Positions 33,901 through 43,965 of a DNA stretch of 64,000 nucleotides are shown piece after piece. This stretch comes from Paracoccaceae bacterium (lineage in GTDB: Bacteria > Pseudomonadota > Alphaproteobacteria > Rhodobacterales > Rhodobacteraceae), in assembly GCA_024742705.1 (NCBI GenBank), contig JANSXZ010000019.1, forward strand, positions 1-64,000, read 5' to 3'. How positions within the stretch are numbered: the stretch's first letter is position 1; each line of letters opens with the position of its first letter. A model generated the notes under the pieces. The model saw nothing but the letters and a program-made list of their open reading frames with translations. It ran no database searches and had not been told where the DNA came from. Position numbers and translations under genes: made by a program.

Positions 33901-34149
33901 TTACTCGAAGTCATCTTCGAGATCAGCAAGTACGTCGCCTGAGACCGTCGCCAAGTCCTGCTTCACGGCATGCTCAACCTCTGGCGACCATGCGGCCAAC
34001 TCGAGGAAACTGTTGCTGATCCTGAGCATGGCCTCTCCGGTGATCCCCGCCCATCGTGGATCAGAAAAGGCCTGTGGGCCAGGGGCTTAGGCAAGCTTCT
34101 TAGCATATGTCTCGATCTCCTGCTCGCGCCTTTCGGGCCGCGCCGTTAC
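33901..34149 (-). pseudogene. C-terminal gene fragment with internal stop
   Basis: One minus-strand frame reads TARPERREQEIETYAKKLA, TAA (34087-34089), then APGPQAFSDPRWAGITGEAM, LRISNSFLELAAWSPEVEHA and on to VLADLEDDFE before a true stop at 33901. Composition on both sides of the TAA is protein-like and fits one original C-terminus interrupted by a nonsense change (GAA to TAA would suffice). The family is not recognised. An ATG at 34029 could still make 42 residues. Confidence 0.4.
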
Positions 34150-34303
34150 ACCGGCAGAAGAGACATGTGTAATTGGGATACACTCTCTTTGGTCTGCGTC
34201 CGGAAGATCAGGGGGAACCTTCCGATTGGGGCCGGCTGCCGCGAATTTTGGGACAGTCCCGGTTTGCGTCGAGATATGCGCGGCGCCGGGCCGTTCATGC
34301 GCC

Positions 34304-35122
34304 TCAGAATCCGCCCGACCGGTTGTTCCAGGTGCTGTTGACCAAAACCTTGTCGATATGCAGGACCGACCTGCTGTTGCCTTCGTGCCCGGGGCGGTAG
34401 ATGCCGAGTTTGATCCGAGGCCTGGCGCATGCTTCAAATGTCAACGCCTCTTCCTGGACAAGGCTTTCGCCGTTCAGCCATATCGAAATCGTTCCGCTGA
34501 TCTTCCGAGCGTCAAAGATAATACGAAACTTGTTGCGGCTGTTGCGCAAATCCGAAATCGAAATGTCGATTTGGAGAACATCCTCGAGATCCCCGCGATA
34601 GGGCCGTGCGCCTTGTTCGGCGCCACCCTCGATCGTTCCACGCAACAAACGCAGTCGAAGCTTTCCCCGGTCGAATTGCATCATTGCGATGGGAGCGGAC
34701 GGGCATTCCTTGCTCCATCCGTGAATCTGAAAGAAATTCTCACGCTTCATGATGAATCCTTCAGGAAATTCGGCCTCGAAACTGACCTCATGGAACTCGC
34801 CCGTTTCCATGCGCGTGGCTTGCAGCAGTTCGGCACGCTCCCAGAACCTGGCGCCGTTGCGGTTTTTGTGGTCGGACCTGCATCCGCCGACATCGCCGCC
34901 ATCCAACTTCAGGCGCAGCTGCTGATCATCGCCATCGTGGAGCCAGACGACCGATCTTTCAGCCGCTTGCAAACCTCCGTCAGCCTGGTCGGGCATGCCG
35001 CAGTTGTCGTAAAGGTATACGTTCCAGTCATGGTCCGTGTAGCTTGCTCTTCTGGCGTCGACGCGCGGTGTTGAGGTGGTCAAAGCTGCAAGGGCAAGGG
35101 CCATCAGAACGGCTTTTCGCAT
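34304..35122 (-). CDS. secreted polysaccharide lyase-like protein
   Basis: 272 residues with a signal peptide (MRKAVLMALALAALTTST, cleavage near VDA-R). The mature part has a jelly-roll lyase pattern: RFWERAELLQATRMETGEFH, SFEAEFPEGF, NFFQIHGWSKECP, and near the end IKLGIYRPGHEGNSRSVLHI, which recalls the heparin-lyase/alginate-lyase-like families (PF14099 type). The role would be extracellular or periplasmic cleavage of an acidic polysaccharide. The gene is less GC-rich than the core genes and lies in the tRNA-linked debris region, so transfer is likely. Exact substrate unknown. Confidence 0.72.
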   Translation of the reverse strand: MRKAVLMALALAALTTSTPRVDARRASYTDHDWNVYLYDNCGMPDQADGGLQAAERSVVWLHDGDDQQLRLKLDGGDVGGCRSDHKNRNGARFWERAELLQATRMETGEFHEVSFEAEFPEGFIMKRENFFQIHGWSKECPSAPIAMMQFDRGKLRLRLLRGTIEGGAEQGARPYRGDLEDVLQIDISISDLRNSRNKFRIIFDARKISGTISIWLNGESLVQEEALTFEACARPRIKLGIYRPGHEGNSRSVLHIDKVLVNSTWNNRSGGF

Positions 35123-35816
35123 CCGGGGTGTATCCTTTGGCCAATCGGGTATCGACGCAGATCAACCTGAGGGGGATTTCAGCCAACCTGCCGCAGAAAA
35201 TGCGAAAATGCGATGGCAAAGCAGTATCGAAACAGGGATTCGCCATCTGGAATTTTAACCTTCTGATATTGCGTATTTTTCGCAAAACGATCAAGCTTCT
35301 TCGCGGCGCTGTTCTGCCCTTCAGCCAACAAATGCATGAAATGATCGTGAAAATATCGGTTTTGGGAATAGCGAATCCAGTGTTTTGAAACCAGGTCTGT
35401 TGGCCGGGGATTGCTCGACCCTGAGCATTGCGTGATGACGCAAATGGGCCCGGCATTGCGTTTTCGGTCGGGGGACGCGCGAAGACCACTGAAGATGGGC
35501 CAACGTATCACCGCACCGCTGCATTCCGCGTAAAGGCAGACCATGGGCCTCGTCGCGGGCCTGTTGCGCTGGCCGAACCGGATTTCAGCTCGCTGGGACG
35601 GCGCCCGAAAACCTGGCAGGGACAAAAGAGCGCCAACGGGATCGGCCCGTCGGCGCCAGCAATTCATGTGCCGCGTCGGCTATGATTGCGCCTGTCCGGC
35701 ACATTCGCCGATTTCGCCCACGCCCGGCGGTGCCTCGCCGGCGTCGTGCACTGGTGTGCGCGGAATTTGCAGGCGGGCCTTGTGGCCCATTGCGGCAAGA
35801 TCGCCCGCGGCTTCCG
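35123..35816. other. gene-poor stretch upstream of the lyase gene
   Basis: About 690 bases without a gene I can support. The part 35200-35400 is AT-rich. A minus-strand frame at 35179-35667 ends in protein-like text (LLAEGQNSAAKKLDRFAKNT, then PDGESLFRYCFAIAFSHFLR) that may be a relic, but its front half is noise and there is no start. The lyase promoter should be in 35123-35300. Confidence 0.4.
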
Positions 35817-36278
35817 TCAATCCGCCGCCGCAGGGCGCAGCGTCAGCGCGATGGTGCTTCCGGCGACGTCGCCGATGGCCATGTCCGGCAGATCGGCCAC
35901 CCATGTGTCGCCGGCCACGTTCAGCCGCACCCGGTACTGCCCGGCAAGCGCCAGCCGTGCCAGCCGGTCGGTGCACAGCGTGACCTTGTCGAAGCGCACG
36001 GTGCCCGCCGCATCCGCCGCGCGTTCGGCGGCACCCAGAAACAGGTTGCCGGCGGCATCGGTGTGATCGCCGCGCAGCGCGGTGCCGGGGCCGAAGAAGC
36101 TGGCGATGATTGTGGCGCCGGGCGCCTGTGGCGCATCGACGATGAAGCCCGGCACCGGGCTGCGGGCGTCGTCCGGCCCGCAGGCGGCGCGCGGCGCCTG
36201 GGCGCGTTGCCACGCCAGCGCCACCATTGCCGCGCAGACCAGTGCCGCCATGATCAGAAAACGAGTGCGTGCGCGCAT
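35817..36278 (-). CDS. small exported or membrane-anchored protein, unknown function
   Basis: 153 residues. An N-terminal hydrophobic segment ([19 protein letters not shown]) acts as signal or anchor. The remainder carries paired cysteines ([16 protein letters not shown]) and a beta-rich pattern such as [21 protein letters not shown] do not recognise a family. Divergent from proS; weak ribosome site. Coding character is reasonable but not proven. Confidence 0.55.
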   Translation of the reverse strand: MRARTRFLIMAALVCAAMVALAWQRAQAPRAACGPDDARSPVPGFIVDAPQAPGATIIASFFGPGTALRGDHTDAAGNLFLGAAERAADAAGTVRFDKVTLCTDRLARLALAGQYRVRLNVAGDTWVADLPDMAIGDVAGSTIALTLRPAAAD

Positions 36279-36411
36279 TTCGGTTCAAGTCCTCTTGTCT
36301 TGCTGCCCCTGTCTCCGGCTGCCGTTGCGGGGGATGCGGGCACGGCGCGGATTGCCTGTGCCCCCGGTTTCGCTTAGACCCAAAATCAACCGTTGCAACA
36401 AGGGTCCGCAC

Positions 36412-37752
36412 ATGCGCCTCAGCCAGTATTTCCTGCCCGTTCTCAAAGAAAACCCCGCCGAAGCGCAGATTGTCAGCCATCGGCTGATGCTGCGGGCGGG
36501 GATGATAAAGCAGGCCAGCGCCGGGATCTATTCGTGGCTGCCGCTGGGCTTCAAGGTGTTGCGCCGCATCGAGAACATCGTCCACGAGGAACAGCAGCGC
36601 GCCGGGCACATCGCATTGTTGATGCCGACGCTGCAATCGGCCGACTTGTGGCGCGAAAGCGGCCGCTACGAAGCCTATGGCGAGGAAATGCTGCGGATCA
36701 CCGACCGGCACGGCCGCGACATGCTGTACGGCCCCACCAATGAAGAGCTGATTACCGATATCTTCCGAAGCCATGTCAGCAGCTACCGCGATCTGCCGCT
36801 GACGCTGTACCATGTGCAATGGAAATTCCGCGACGAGATCCGCCCCCGCTTCGGCGTGATGCGCGGCCGCGAATTCCTGATGAAGGACGGCTACAACTTC
36901 GACATCGACGAGGCGGCGGCGCGCCATGCCTACAACCGGCACCTTGTCAGCTATCTGCGCACCTACGAACGCATGGGGCTTCAGGCGATCCCGATGCGCG
37001 CCGACAGCGGCCCGATCGGCGGCGACGACACCCATGAATTCCTGGTGCTGGCCGACACCGGCGAAAGCGAGGTGTTCTATGACAGCGAGATCACCGATCT
37101 GAGGTTCGGCGACCGCGACATAGATTACGCCAACCCGCAGGCCTGCCAGGCGGTGCTCGAGGAATTCACCTCGCGCTATGCGCGCACCGACGAAACCCAC
37201 GACGAGGCGCTGTTCGCCGAAATCCCGCAGTCGCGCCGGCGCAGCGCGCGCGGCATCGAGGTGGGCCAGATCTTCTATTTCGGCACGAAGTACTCGGATG
37301 CGATGGGCGCCACGGTGCAGAATGCCGAAGGCAAGCCGGTGCCGGTGCACATGGGCAGCCACGGCATCGGGGTCAGCCGTCTTCTGGGCGCCATCATCGA
37401 AGCCAGCCATGACGACCGTGGCATCATCTGGCCCGAGGGCGTGACGCCGTTCCACTGTGGCATCGTCAATCTCAAGCAGGGCGACGAGGCCGCCGATACG
37501 GCCTGCGCGGCGCTCTACAAGGCGGTCGTCGGGATCGGGCTGGAGCCCTTGTACGACGACACCAAGGAGCGCGCCGGCGGCAAGTTCGCCACGATGGACC
37601 TGATTGGCCTGCCCTGGCGCATCACCGTGGGCCCGCGCGGGTTGAAGAACGGCGTGGTCGAGCTGACCAGCCGTCGCACCGGCATCAGCGAGGAAATGCC
37701 GCCCGAAGACGCGGTGGCGCGGCTGGCCGAAATCTACGCGCCGCACAGATGA
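36412..37752 (+). CDS. proS: prolyl-tRNA synthetase
   Basis: Class II synthetase charging tRNA-Pro. The 446-residue length and sequence ([79 protein letters not shown]) are those of the short alphaproteobacterial type, which lacks the editing insertion domain. The frame runs open upstream to 36082, antisense to the preceding gene; ATG 36412 is the family start. Its stop overlaps the ATG of the serine hydrolase. Confidence 0.96.
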   Translation: MRLSQYFLPVLKENPAEAQIVSHRLMLRAGMIKQASAGIYSWLPLGFKVLRRIENIVHEEQQRAGHIALLMPTLQSADLWRESGRYEAYGEEMLRITDRHGRDMLYGPTNEELITDIFRSHVSSYRDLPLTLYHVQWKFRDEIRPRFGVMRGREFLMKDGYNFDIDEAAARHAYNRHLVSYLRTYERMGLQAIPMRADSGPIGGDDTHEFLVLADTGESEVFYDSEITDLRFGDRDIDYANPQACQAVLEEFTSRYARTDETHDEALFAEIPQSRRRSARGIEVGQIFYFGTKYSDAMGATVQNAEGKPVPVHMGSHGIGVSRLLGAIIEASHDDRGIIWPEGVTPFHCGIVNLKQGDEAADTACAALYKAVVGIGLEPLYDDTKERAGGKFATMDLIGLPWRITVGPRGLKNGVVELTSRRTGISEEMPPEDAVARLAEIYAPHR

Positions 37753-38804
37753 TCCGCGCGGCGCTTGCCGGGCTGGCGCTTGCGCTGGCGGGGCCGGGCG
37801 CGGCGCAGCAGGCCGGCCCCGATCAGGTTCGGCCGGATCCGGCGAACGCGGATCGGGCCGAGCCGGGGCAGGGCGCGCCGGCCGCAGATCCGGTGCGTTT
37901 GCGCCGTATCGAGGAGGCATGGCGCTTCTGGCTGGCGCAGCACGACGTGCCGCGCGCGACCCTCGCGATCAGCTATCGCGGCGAGGTCGTGCATGCCGCC
38001 GGAGCGGGCCGCGCGGCCGCCGCGCCGGTCGAACTTGCCAGCGTGGGCAAGTCGATCACCGCGCTCTGTCTCGATGCGCTGGTGCGCGCCGGTCTGGCCG
38101 GATACGACACGCGCCTCGGCGAGGTTCTGGGCGATCTGCCGGGCGCGGGCGGCGCCCTTGCCGATGTCACCCTGTGGCAGGTCGTGTCGCAATCGGCGGG
38201 TCTGGGGCCGGATGGCACGCAGGCGCCGATGTGGGACTGGCTGGGCGACGACACCGCGCGCCATGCACAGGTGACGGCCGCGGCGCTGGGACGCGGCGAA
38301 CAGGCGGCGGCACCGGGCGGCTATGCCTATAACAACGAAAACTATGCGGTGCTGGGCACGGTCATCGAACGGCTGGCGGGCCTGCCCTATCGCGAAGCCT
38401 GTGCGGCGCGCGTGCTGGCGGATTTTCCCAGCGCCGCGCCTTCGCCGCGCACCGGCGGCTTCGATGCGTGGGGCGGGTGGGTCATGTCGGTGGCCGATTA
38501 CGCCGCCTTTCATGGCCGCCACTTCGGCCCCGGTTCGCCCATCGCCGCCGATCCCGAGGCGTTCCCGCACGCGCTGGTGGGCGGTGGCACGCACTATGGC
38601 ATGGGCATGTTCTTTCGCGAATATCAGGGTGCGCATAACTTCTGGCATTCGGGATCGCTGTGTTTCGGACGGTTTCGCCGGGGCAGCTTTGCGGTCAGCT
38701 GGAAGGGCGAATGGGGCGTCGTGGCCGCCCATGATGCCTGCATCGGGTTTGATGCGCTGGTGGCGCTGGACAATGCGCTGGCCATTGCGGCGCTGCGGCC
38801 CTGA
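37749..38804 (+). CDS. class C beta-lactamase-type serine hydrolase
   Basis: 351 residues with a signal peptide ([16 protein letters not shown]). The penicillin-binding fold has S98-V-G-K101 as SxxK, the Tyr-x-Asn motif in YAYNNENY, and HSGSL in place of KTG. Such proteins are D-alanyl peptidases or esterases as often as lactamases, so resistance is not implied. It is coupled to proS by a four-base overlap and followed by lolC, a layout I recall from related genomes. Confidence 0.82.
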   Translation: MIRAALAGLALALAGPGAAQQAGPDQVRPDPANADRAEPGQGAPAADPVRLRRIEEAWRFWLAQHDVPRATLAISYRGEVVHAAGAGRAAAAPVELASVGKSITALCLDALVRAGLAGYDTRLGEVLGDLPGAGGALADVTLWQVVSQSAGLGPDGTQAPMWDWLGDDTARHAQVTAAALGRGEQAAAPGGYAYNNENYAVLGTVIERLAGLPYREACAARVLADFPSAAPSPRTGGFDAWGGWVMSVADYAAFHGRHFGPGSPIAADPEAFPHALVGGGTHYGMGMFFREYQGAHNFWHSGSLCFGRFRRGSFAVSWKGEWGVVAAHDACIGFDALVALDNALAIAALRP

Positions 38805-38882
38805 CCGCAGGCGCCGCAACTGTGCTTGACCCCGCGCGCGCAACCGATCAGGTTTCGCGCAACCCCGACAGGAGGCCCCGCC

Positions 38883-40169
38883 GTGGCAACCCAGACGCGC
38901 CCCTTCGCGCCTTTCGAATGGATGATCGCATGGCGCTATCTGCGCGCGCGCCGCGCCGAGGGCGGCGTCAGCGTGATGACATGGATCAGCCTGATCGGCA
39001 TCACACTGGCGGTCTTCGCGCTGATCGCGACGCTGGCGGTGCGGTCGGGCTTCCGGGCGGAATTCGTCGATACGATCCTCGGGGCGAACGCACATGTGAC
39101 GCTTTTCAACAGCGCCAATGTCGATGCGTCGGGCCGGGTTGACCGGACGATCCCCGACTATGCGGAAATGGCGGCGCGGGTGGAGCAGGTGCCGGGGGTG
39201 ATCCGGGTTGCGCCGCTGGTGCGCGGGCAGGTGATGGCCAGCCTGCGCGACCGCAACGCCGGCGTCGAGGTTTTCGGCATCCACGCGGCGGATCTGGCCA
39301 GCCTGCCGGGCCTTGCCGCTGCCGAGGCCGGCACCGGCGATCTGGCCCGTTTCGACGCGGGCGTGGCGATCGGATCGGGCGTGGCGCGCGAGCTGGGCGT
39401 GACGGTCGGCGACCGGATCAGGCTGATTTCGCCCAACGGGGTGCGCACCGCGCTGGGCACCAGCCCGCGGGTGAACGCCTATGAGGTGGTGCACATTTTC
39501 ACTCTGGGGCGCTGGGACATCGATCGCACCCGCGTCTATCTGCCCTTCGCCGAGGCGCAGCGGTTCTTCAACCGCGAAGGCGTGGCCGATGAACTTGAGG
39601 TGATGGTCAGCGATCCCGACGCGGTGGCGCAGATGATGCTGCCGCTGATCCGCGCGGCGGGCGAAAGGGCGCAGGTCTGGACCTGGCGCGACGCCTCGGG
39701 CGGGTTTTTGCGCGCGCTCGAGGTGGAGGATAACGTGATGTTCGTGATCCTGTCGATTCTCGTTCTGATCGCCGCGATGAACATCGTTTCGGGCCTGATC
39801 ATGCTGGTCAAGAACAAGGGCCGCGACATCGGCATCCTGCGCACCATCGGGCTCAGCGAAGGATCGGTGATGCGGGTGTTTTTCATCTGCGGCGCCTTCA
39901 CCGGCCTGCTGGGCACGGCGATGGGCGTGCTGCTGGGCTGCCTTTTCGCGATCTACATCGACCCGCTGTTTTCCTTCGTCAACTATGCGATGGGCGGCGG
40001 CGTCTGGGATCCGTCGATCCGCGGCATCTATGCCCTGCCGGCGCAACTGCATCTGTCGGATGTGCTGTCGGCGGTGGCGCTTTCGCTGGGGCTGTCGTTT
40101 CTGGTGACGATCTTTCCGGCCCGGCGCGCGGCCCGGATGAATCCGGTCGAGGCCCTGCGGTATGAGTGA
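38883..40169 (+). CDS. lolC: lipoprotein-releasing ABC transporter permease
   Basis: LolC/LolE membrane subunit, which with LolD lifts mature lipoproteins from the inner membrane to LolA. The product is 428 residues from a GTG start at 38883, chosen for GGAGG at 38871-38875 with seven-base spacing; the frame is open to 38826 but that ATG lacks a site. It shows an N-terminal membrane anchor ([20 protein letters not shown]), a large periplasmic domain, and three C-terminal segments around [20 protein letters not shown], the FtsX-like core. It overlaps lolD by eight bases. A single LolC/E fits the LolF-type arrangement. Confidence 0.93.
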   Translation: MATQTRPFAPFEWMIAWRYLRARRAEGGVSVMTWISLIGITLAVFALIATLAVRSGFRAEFVDTILGANAHVTLFNSANVDASGRVDRTIPDYAEMAARVEQVPGVIRVAPLVRGQVMASLRDRNAGVEVFGIHAADLASLPGLAAAEAGTGDLARFDAGVAIGSGVARELGVTVGDRIRLISPNGVRTALGTSPRVNAYEVVHIFTLGRWDIDRTRVYLPFAEAQRFFNREGVADELEVMVSDPDAVAQMMLPLIRAAGERAQVWTWRDASGGFLRALEVEDNVMFVILSILVLIAAMNIVSGLIMLVKNKGRDIGILRTIGLSEGSVMRVFFICGAFTGLLGTAMGVLLGCLFAIYIDPLFSFVNYAMGGGVWDPSIRGIYALPAQLHLSDVLSAVALSLGLSFLVTIFPARRAARMNPVEALRYE

Positions 40170-40842
40170 TCCGGCATTGCAACTGAGCGGTCTGCACAAG
40201 ACCTACAACAAGGGCCGCCCCGGCGAGGTCGAGGTGCTGCGCGGGATCGACCTGACGGTGCATCCCGGCGAAGTTGTGGCCCTGGTCGCGCCATCCGGGG
40301 CCGGCAAATCGACACTTTTGCACATTGCCGGTCTGCTGGACACGCCCGATGCCGGTCAGGTGCGGCTTGGCGGACGCGACATGACCGGCCAGAGCGACCG
40401 TGCCCGCACCGCCGCGCGCCGGGCCGAGATCGGTTTCATTTACCAGTTCCACCATCTTTTGCCTGAATTCACCGCCGCCGAAAACGTCGTGCTGCCGCAA
40501 TTGGCCAATGGCATACCGGCGGCGCGCGCGGCGGCGCGGGCCGATACGCTGCTGGCCGGCGTCGGCGTGGCGGCGCGCGCGCATCACCGCCCCGCGGCAC
40601 TGTCGGGCGGCGAACAGCAACGTGTCGCCTTCTGCCGCGCGCTTGCCAATGCGCCGCGGCTGCTGCTGGCGGACGAGCCGACAGGCAACCTTGACCCCGA
40701 GACGTCGGACCAGGTCTTCGCGGCCCTTCTGGCGCTGGTCGCGGGCACCGGCCTTGCGGCGCTGATCGCCACACACAACCTTGCGCTCGCCGCCCGGATG
40801 GATCGCGTGATCCGTCTGGACGCCGGGCGGCTGACGCCCTGA
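40162..40842 (+). CDS. lolD: lipoprotein-releasing ABC transporter ATPase
   Basis: 226-residue ATPase of the Lol exporter. Walker [11 protein letters not shown]-loop [18 protein letters not shown] (typical of LolD), signature LSGGEQQR, Walker [13 protein letters not shown], and an H-loop in IATHN. Translationally coupled to lolC. Confidence 0.95.
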   Translation: MSDPALQLSGLHKTYNKGRPGEVEVLRGIDLTVHPGEVVALVAPSGAGKSTLLHIAGLLDTPDAGQVRLGGRDMTGQSDRARTAARRAEIGFIYQFHHLLPEFTAAENVVLPQLANGIPAARAAARADTLLAGVGVAARAHHRPAALSGGEQQRVAFCRALANAPRLLLADEPTGNLDPETSDQVFAALLALVAGTGLAALIATHNLALAARMDRVIRLDAGRLTP

Positions 40843-40854
40843 AAGGACAGATGA

Positions 40855-41841
40855 ATGCCCGATGTTTCGCTTGCCGAAATCGCCGATGTGACCCGCACCG
40901 CGCTGGAACGGCACGGCGCCGCGCGGTGGATCGCCGCCGAAGTCACCCGCGCGGTCGTCGAGGCCGAGGCCACGGGCAATCGCATCTGCGGGCTGTACTA
41001 TCTGGAAAGCTATTGCCAGCAGTTGCGCAGCGGCCGTGTCGACGGCACGGTGACGCCGGCGGTGTCGCGCCCGCGCCCCGGCGTGGTGACGGTGGATGCG
41101 GGCTTTGGATTTGCCCAGCCGGCCTTTGCGCGGGCCTTGCCGCAGGCGCTGGAAGCCGCCCGCGAGAACGGGGTTGCGTCGCTGGCGGTGTGTCATGCGC
41201 ATACCTGCACGTCGCTGGGGTTTTTCACCGGGCAGATCGCGCGGGCGGGTTACATCGGGTTCGGGGCCACCAATGCCTCGGCCGTGGTGGCCCCGCCGGG
41301 TGGGCGCACGCGCATCCTTGGCACCAACCCGATCGCGTTTTCGGTGCCCGATGGCGCCGGCGGCGTGGCGATGCAGTTCGATCAATCGACCTCGGCTGTG
41401 GCGCTGGGCAAGATCACGATGGCCCGCGCGGCGGGCACGGCCATTCCCGAAGGCTGGGCGGTGGATTCCGAAGGCCGGCCCACCACCGATCCCGAGGCCG
41501 CGCTGGCCGGTGCGCTGGTGTCCAGCGGTGGCTACAAGGGCTGGGGCCTCGGCGTGATGGCCGAACTTCTGGCCGCCGGGTTGACCGGGGGCGTGTCGTC
41601 GCGCGCGGTGCAGGCGCTGAAGGCGCCCGAAGGCGCGCCGCACGACCTGGGCCAGTACTATCTGCTGATCGATCCGGCCGGTTCGGGCGATTTCGCGGCG
41701 ACGCTGGATGCGCTGGTGGCGGCGGTCGCGGCGGATCCGGGCGCGCGCCTGCCGGGCCGCGACCGGCAACTGGCCGATCCGGTGGCGCAGGACGCGGATT
41801 TCTGGGCGCGCATGCAGGCGCTGGCTAGGCCCGCTGCGTGA
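40855..41841 (+). CDS. malate/lactate dehydrogenase (Ldh2) family oxidoreductase
   Basis: 328 residues of the NAD(P)H-dependent Ldh2 family (malate, ureidoglycolate, delta1-pyrroline/piperideine-2-carboxylate reductases). Conserved pieces: HAHTCTSLGFFTGQIARAG with the catalytic His, GTNPIAFSVPDG, and GGYKGWGLGVMAELLAAGLTG. An AAAGGAC site before ATG 40855. It follows lolD by 12 bases, probably cotranscribed by chance. The pattern fits the imino-acid reductase branch, but substrate is not certain. Confidence 0.85.
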   Translation: MPDVSLAEIADVTRTALERHGAARWIAAEVTRAVVEAEATGNRICGLYYLESYCQQLRSGRVDGTVTPAVSRPRPGVVTVDAGFGFAQPAFARALPQALEAARENGVASLAVCHAHTCTSLGFFTGQIARAGYIGFGATNASAVVAPPGGRTRILGTNPIAFSVPDGAGGVAMQFDQSTSAVALGKITMARAAGTAIPEGWAVDSEGRPTTDPEAALAGALVSSGGYKGWGLGVMAELLAAGLTGGVSSRAVQALKAPEGAPHDLGQYYLLIDPAGSGDFAATLDALVAAVAADPGARLPGRDRQLADPVAQDADFWARMQALARPAA

Positions 41842-42259
41842 CCCAGACGCCCACCGCCATAAGCGTCAGGCCGGCCGCGCGTTTCAGGTCGAGCGGGCTG
41901 ACGCGGGCGCCGAACAGGCCAAAGTGATCGATGGCCGCGGCGCTGATCAACTGGCCGATCAGAACGAAGAACACCGCGTTGCCGACGCCGAAGCTGGGGG
42001 CGATGTAGGTGACGGCCAGCACATAGAAGGCCACGAAGCTGCCGCCCAGCATCAGGTGCCAGGGCGCTCCGGCCAGCCGCGCCAGTGGCTTCAGTCCGGT
42101 CATCGCCGCCGCCGCGACGCAGATCGCAAGGGCGACGAAAAACAGCACCATCGCGGCTACCGCCGGCGATCCCAGGTGCCGGCCCAATGCCGCGTTCAGC
42201 GCCGCCAGCAACGGAATTCCGATGCCCGCGGCCAGCATGATAAGGGCGTGATGTGCCAC
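41825..42259 (-). CDS. DMT-family membrane protein, YdcZ/DUF606 type
   Basis: 144 residues, almost entirely hydrophobic, with about five membrane segments. IPLLAALNAALGRHLGSP and FFVLIGQLISAAAIDHFGLFG with the terminal AAGLTLMAVGVWV are the pattern of the half-sized DUF606 drug/metabolite transporters, which usually act as pairs; only one copy is seen here. Its last 17 bases overlap the convergent dehydrogenase gene. Substrate unknown. Confidence 0.85.
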   Translation of the reverse strand: MAHHALIMLAAGIGIPLLAALNAALGRHLGSPAVAAMVLFFVALAICVAAAAMTGLKPLARLAGAPWHLMLGGSFVAFYVLAVTYIAPSFGVGNAVFFVLIGQLISAAAIDHFGLFGARVSPLDLKRAAGLTLMAVGVWVTQRA

Positions 42260-42390
42260 TGGGGGATGACCTTGTGCGGTTTCGGTTGATCTGTATCATG
42301 GCGTTTCGGGCGGACATCGGCAACCCTGGAACATGCCCTGACAGGGGTGGCCCCGGGCAAGGGCCTGACACGAATCGAGGAGGTATCATC

Positions 42391-42795
42391 ATGCGTTCGG
42401 TTTTGTATTTGGGGGCGGCTGTCGTGCTGGCCTGGCCGCTGGCCGCTGCGGCGGACGATGGCGCGGGTGCCGATATCTACCGGACCTATTGCGCCACCTG
42501 TCACGGCATCGAGGCCACCGGCCACGGGCCGATGGCCGGTGCCATGGTGATCAAGCCCAGCGATCTGACAGCGCTGAGCGCCCGGAACGGCGGCGCGTTT
42601 CCTGTGGAACGGGTGGTTCGGCGGATCGACGGGCGCGACCCTCTGGTCAGCCACGGCAGCCCGATGCCCGTCTATGGCGATTTCTTCGAAGGCCGCGACG
42701 TGGCGCTGAAGACGCCTTCGGGCCAGCCGATCCTGACCAGCCAGCCGATCGTCGATCTGGTGGCGTATCTGCGCGATTTGCAGAAGGGCGGGTAG
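42391..42795 (+). CDS. periplasmic c-type cytochrome
   Basis: 134 residues: signal peptide (VLYLGAAVVLAWPLAAAA), one haem site C34-A-T-C-H38, and a likely axial methionine in SPMPVYGDFF. The C-terminal helix QPIVDLVAYLRDL closes a class I fold. Perfect GAGGAGG site before ATG 42391. The next gene, four bases on, is a second cytochrome, so they form an electron-transfer pair. Confidence 0.88.
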   Translation: MRSVLYLGAAVVLAWPLAAAADDGAGADIYRTYCATCHGIEATGHGPMAGAMVIKPSDLTALSARNGGAFPVERVVRRIDGRDPLVSHGSPMPVYGDFFEGRDVALKTPSGQPILTSQPIVDLVAYLRDLQKGG

Positions 42796-42799
42796 GAAG

Positions 42800-43201
42800 G
42801 TGCGTTCTCTTGTTTTTGCCGTCGGTGTCGCGGCACTGAGCGGCTGCACCGCGCCGCCACTGGCCATGCCCGATGCCGCCGAAGGGGCGGTTCTCTTCGC
42901 CGACAATTGCACGGCGTGCCACGACTATCGCGGCACCGGCAGCAGCGCGTTGGTCGGCGGGCAGGCGGCGCCTGACCTGACCGGTCTGGCCGCGCGCAAC
43001 GGCGGCACCTTCGCCCGCGTCGAGGTTCTGAGCGTGATGGACGGGTTCGGGCAGGGCGCGCACACTCCGCGGGTCATGCCCGAGTTCGGCGCGCTTCTGG
43101 GCGGCGATCCGGTGCCCGTCGAGGTGGAAGGCGTGTTCACCCCGACGCCCCGCGCCCTTGCCGCGCTTCTGTTCTATCTCGAAAGCATCCAGGTCGACTG
43201 A
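42800..43201 (+). CDS. lipoprotein c-type cytochrome
   Basis: 133 residues from a GTG start. Lipobox LSGC (C16) after a short hydrophobic segment predicts a lipid-anchored protein; haem site C37-T-A-C-H41; possible axial Met in RVMPEFG. The start is set by the lipobox, although the AGGAAG ribosome site lies unusually close to it. Partner of the upstream cytochrome; no oxidase or dehydrogenase gene is next to them, so their redox partner is unknown. Confidence 0.85.
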   Translation: MRSLVFAVGVAALSGCTAPPLAMPDAAEGAVLFADNCTACHDYRGTGSSALVGGQAAPDLTGLAARNGGTFARVEVLSVMDGFGQGAHTPRVMPEFGALLGGDPVPVEVEGVFTPTPRALAALLFYLESIQVD

Positions 43202-43222
43202 CCCCGCGCGGGCGTCGGGCGA

Positions 43223-43903
43223 TCAGTCGCAGATGCCGCGCAGGTCCGCTTCGTTCCAAGGCAATATCACCGCGTGTTCGCGCCGGCCCGGCAAGGCGGC
43301 GGGGTCGAACACCTCGGCCAGCATGTCGTGCAGCCGCCGCGTACGCGCGGCGTCCGGCGCAATGGCGCGGCAGCAGACGTATTCCTCGACGATGCCGCCC
43401 TGCTGCTCAAAGCCGAAATCCAGAAACGCCGCGCGGTCGTCCAGTTCGAAAAGGTATGGATCGGTGCCGGGGCGGTGTTCGGCGGCGGCGCGCAGCGGAT
43501 GATAGCCGGTGCGCGCGCGGTTTTGCCATTGCCAGACATGGGTCAGCTCGTGCGCCAGCAGCATCGCCTCGACCAGGTACAGCCGCTCGGGGTAGTCGGG
43601 CTGGTAGTTTTCCAGATACCAGCCGCGGCTGAAATTCACCCGGTTGAACAGCGCCACGGCCGCCGGGCGCACGGTGACCAGCGCATCGGTGGGCGGCGGA
43701 AAGATCCGTTCCCGGCAGGTGACACGCGGCCGCGCCTTGCGCTGGTAGGTCACGCTGCCGGCCAGGGTGCCATTGCCCAGCCGCACCCGGTCGAGATCAA
43801 GCGTGGGGCCGTGCACCCGTGCGGCAAAGGCGCGTTCGGTTTCGGTCAGCGGGCGGGCGCAGCCGGCCAGCAGCACCAGGATCAAAAGGCATCGCAACAA
43901 CAT
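43223..43903 (-). CDS. lipoprotein with HELTH metallopeptidase-like motif
   Basis: 226 residues from ATG 43903, with lipobox LLAGC (C15). H118-E-L-T-H122 in LLAHELTHVWQWQ is a zinc-protease HExxH motif of the sort seen in DUF4157-like domains. An acidic segment (ELDDRAAF) and GIVEEYVCC, which could supply a third ligand, follow. Several cysteines remain. The longer frame to 43957 lacks a signal peptide. Peptidase activity is possible but untested; target unknown. Confidence 0.65.
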   Translation of the reverse strand: MLLRCLLILVLLAGCARPLTETERAFAARVHGPTLDLDRVRLGNGTLAGSVTYQRKARPRVTCRERIFPPPTDALVTVRPAAVALFNRVNFSRGWYLENYQPDYPERLYLVEAMLLAHELTHVWQWQNRARTGYHPLRAAAEHRPGTDPYLFELDDRAAFLDFGFEQQGGIVEEYVCCRAIAPDAARTRRLHDMLAEVFDPAALPGRREHAVILPWNEADLRGICD

Positions 43904-43965
43904 GGCGCGATAGGGCCTCGCGCCCGCCGCGAAATCAAGCGTCAAGGCGTCGCGCATCGTTCGGT

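Noticed and set aside
35028..35489. 153-codon minus-strand frame overlapping the lyase start
   Set aside because: Overlaps the lyase signal peptide in another frame and has no protein-like pattern.
37734..40199. 821-codon minus-strand open frame over the serine hydrolase and lolC
   Set aside because: Antisense shadow: Arg/His/Gln-rich composition typical of reading GC-rich genes backwards.
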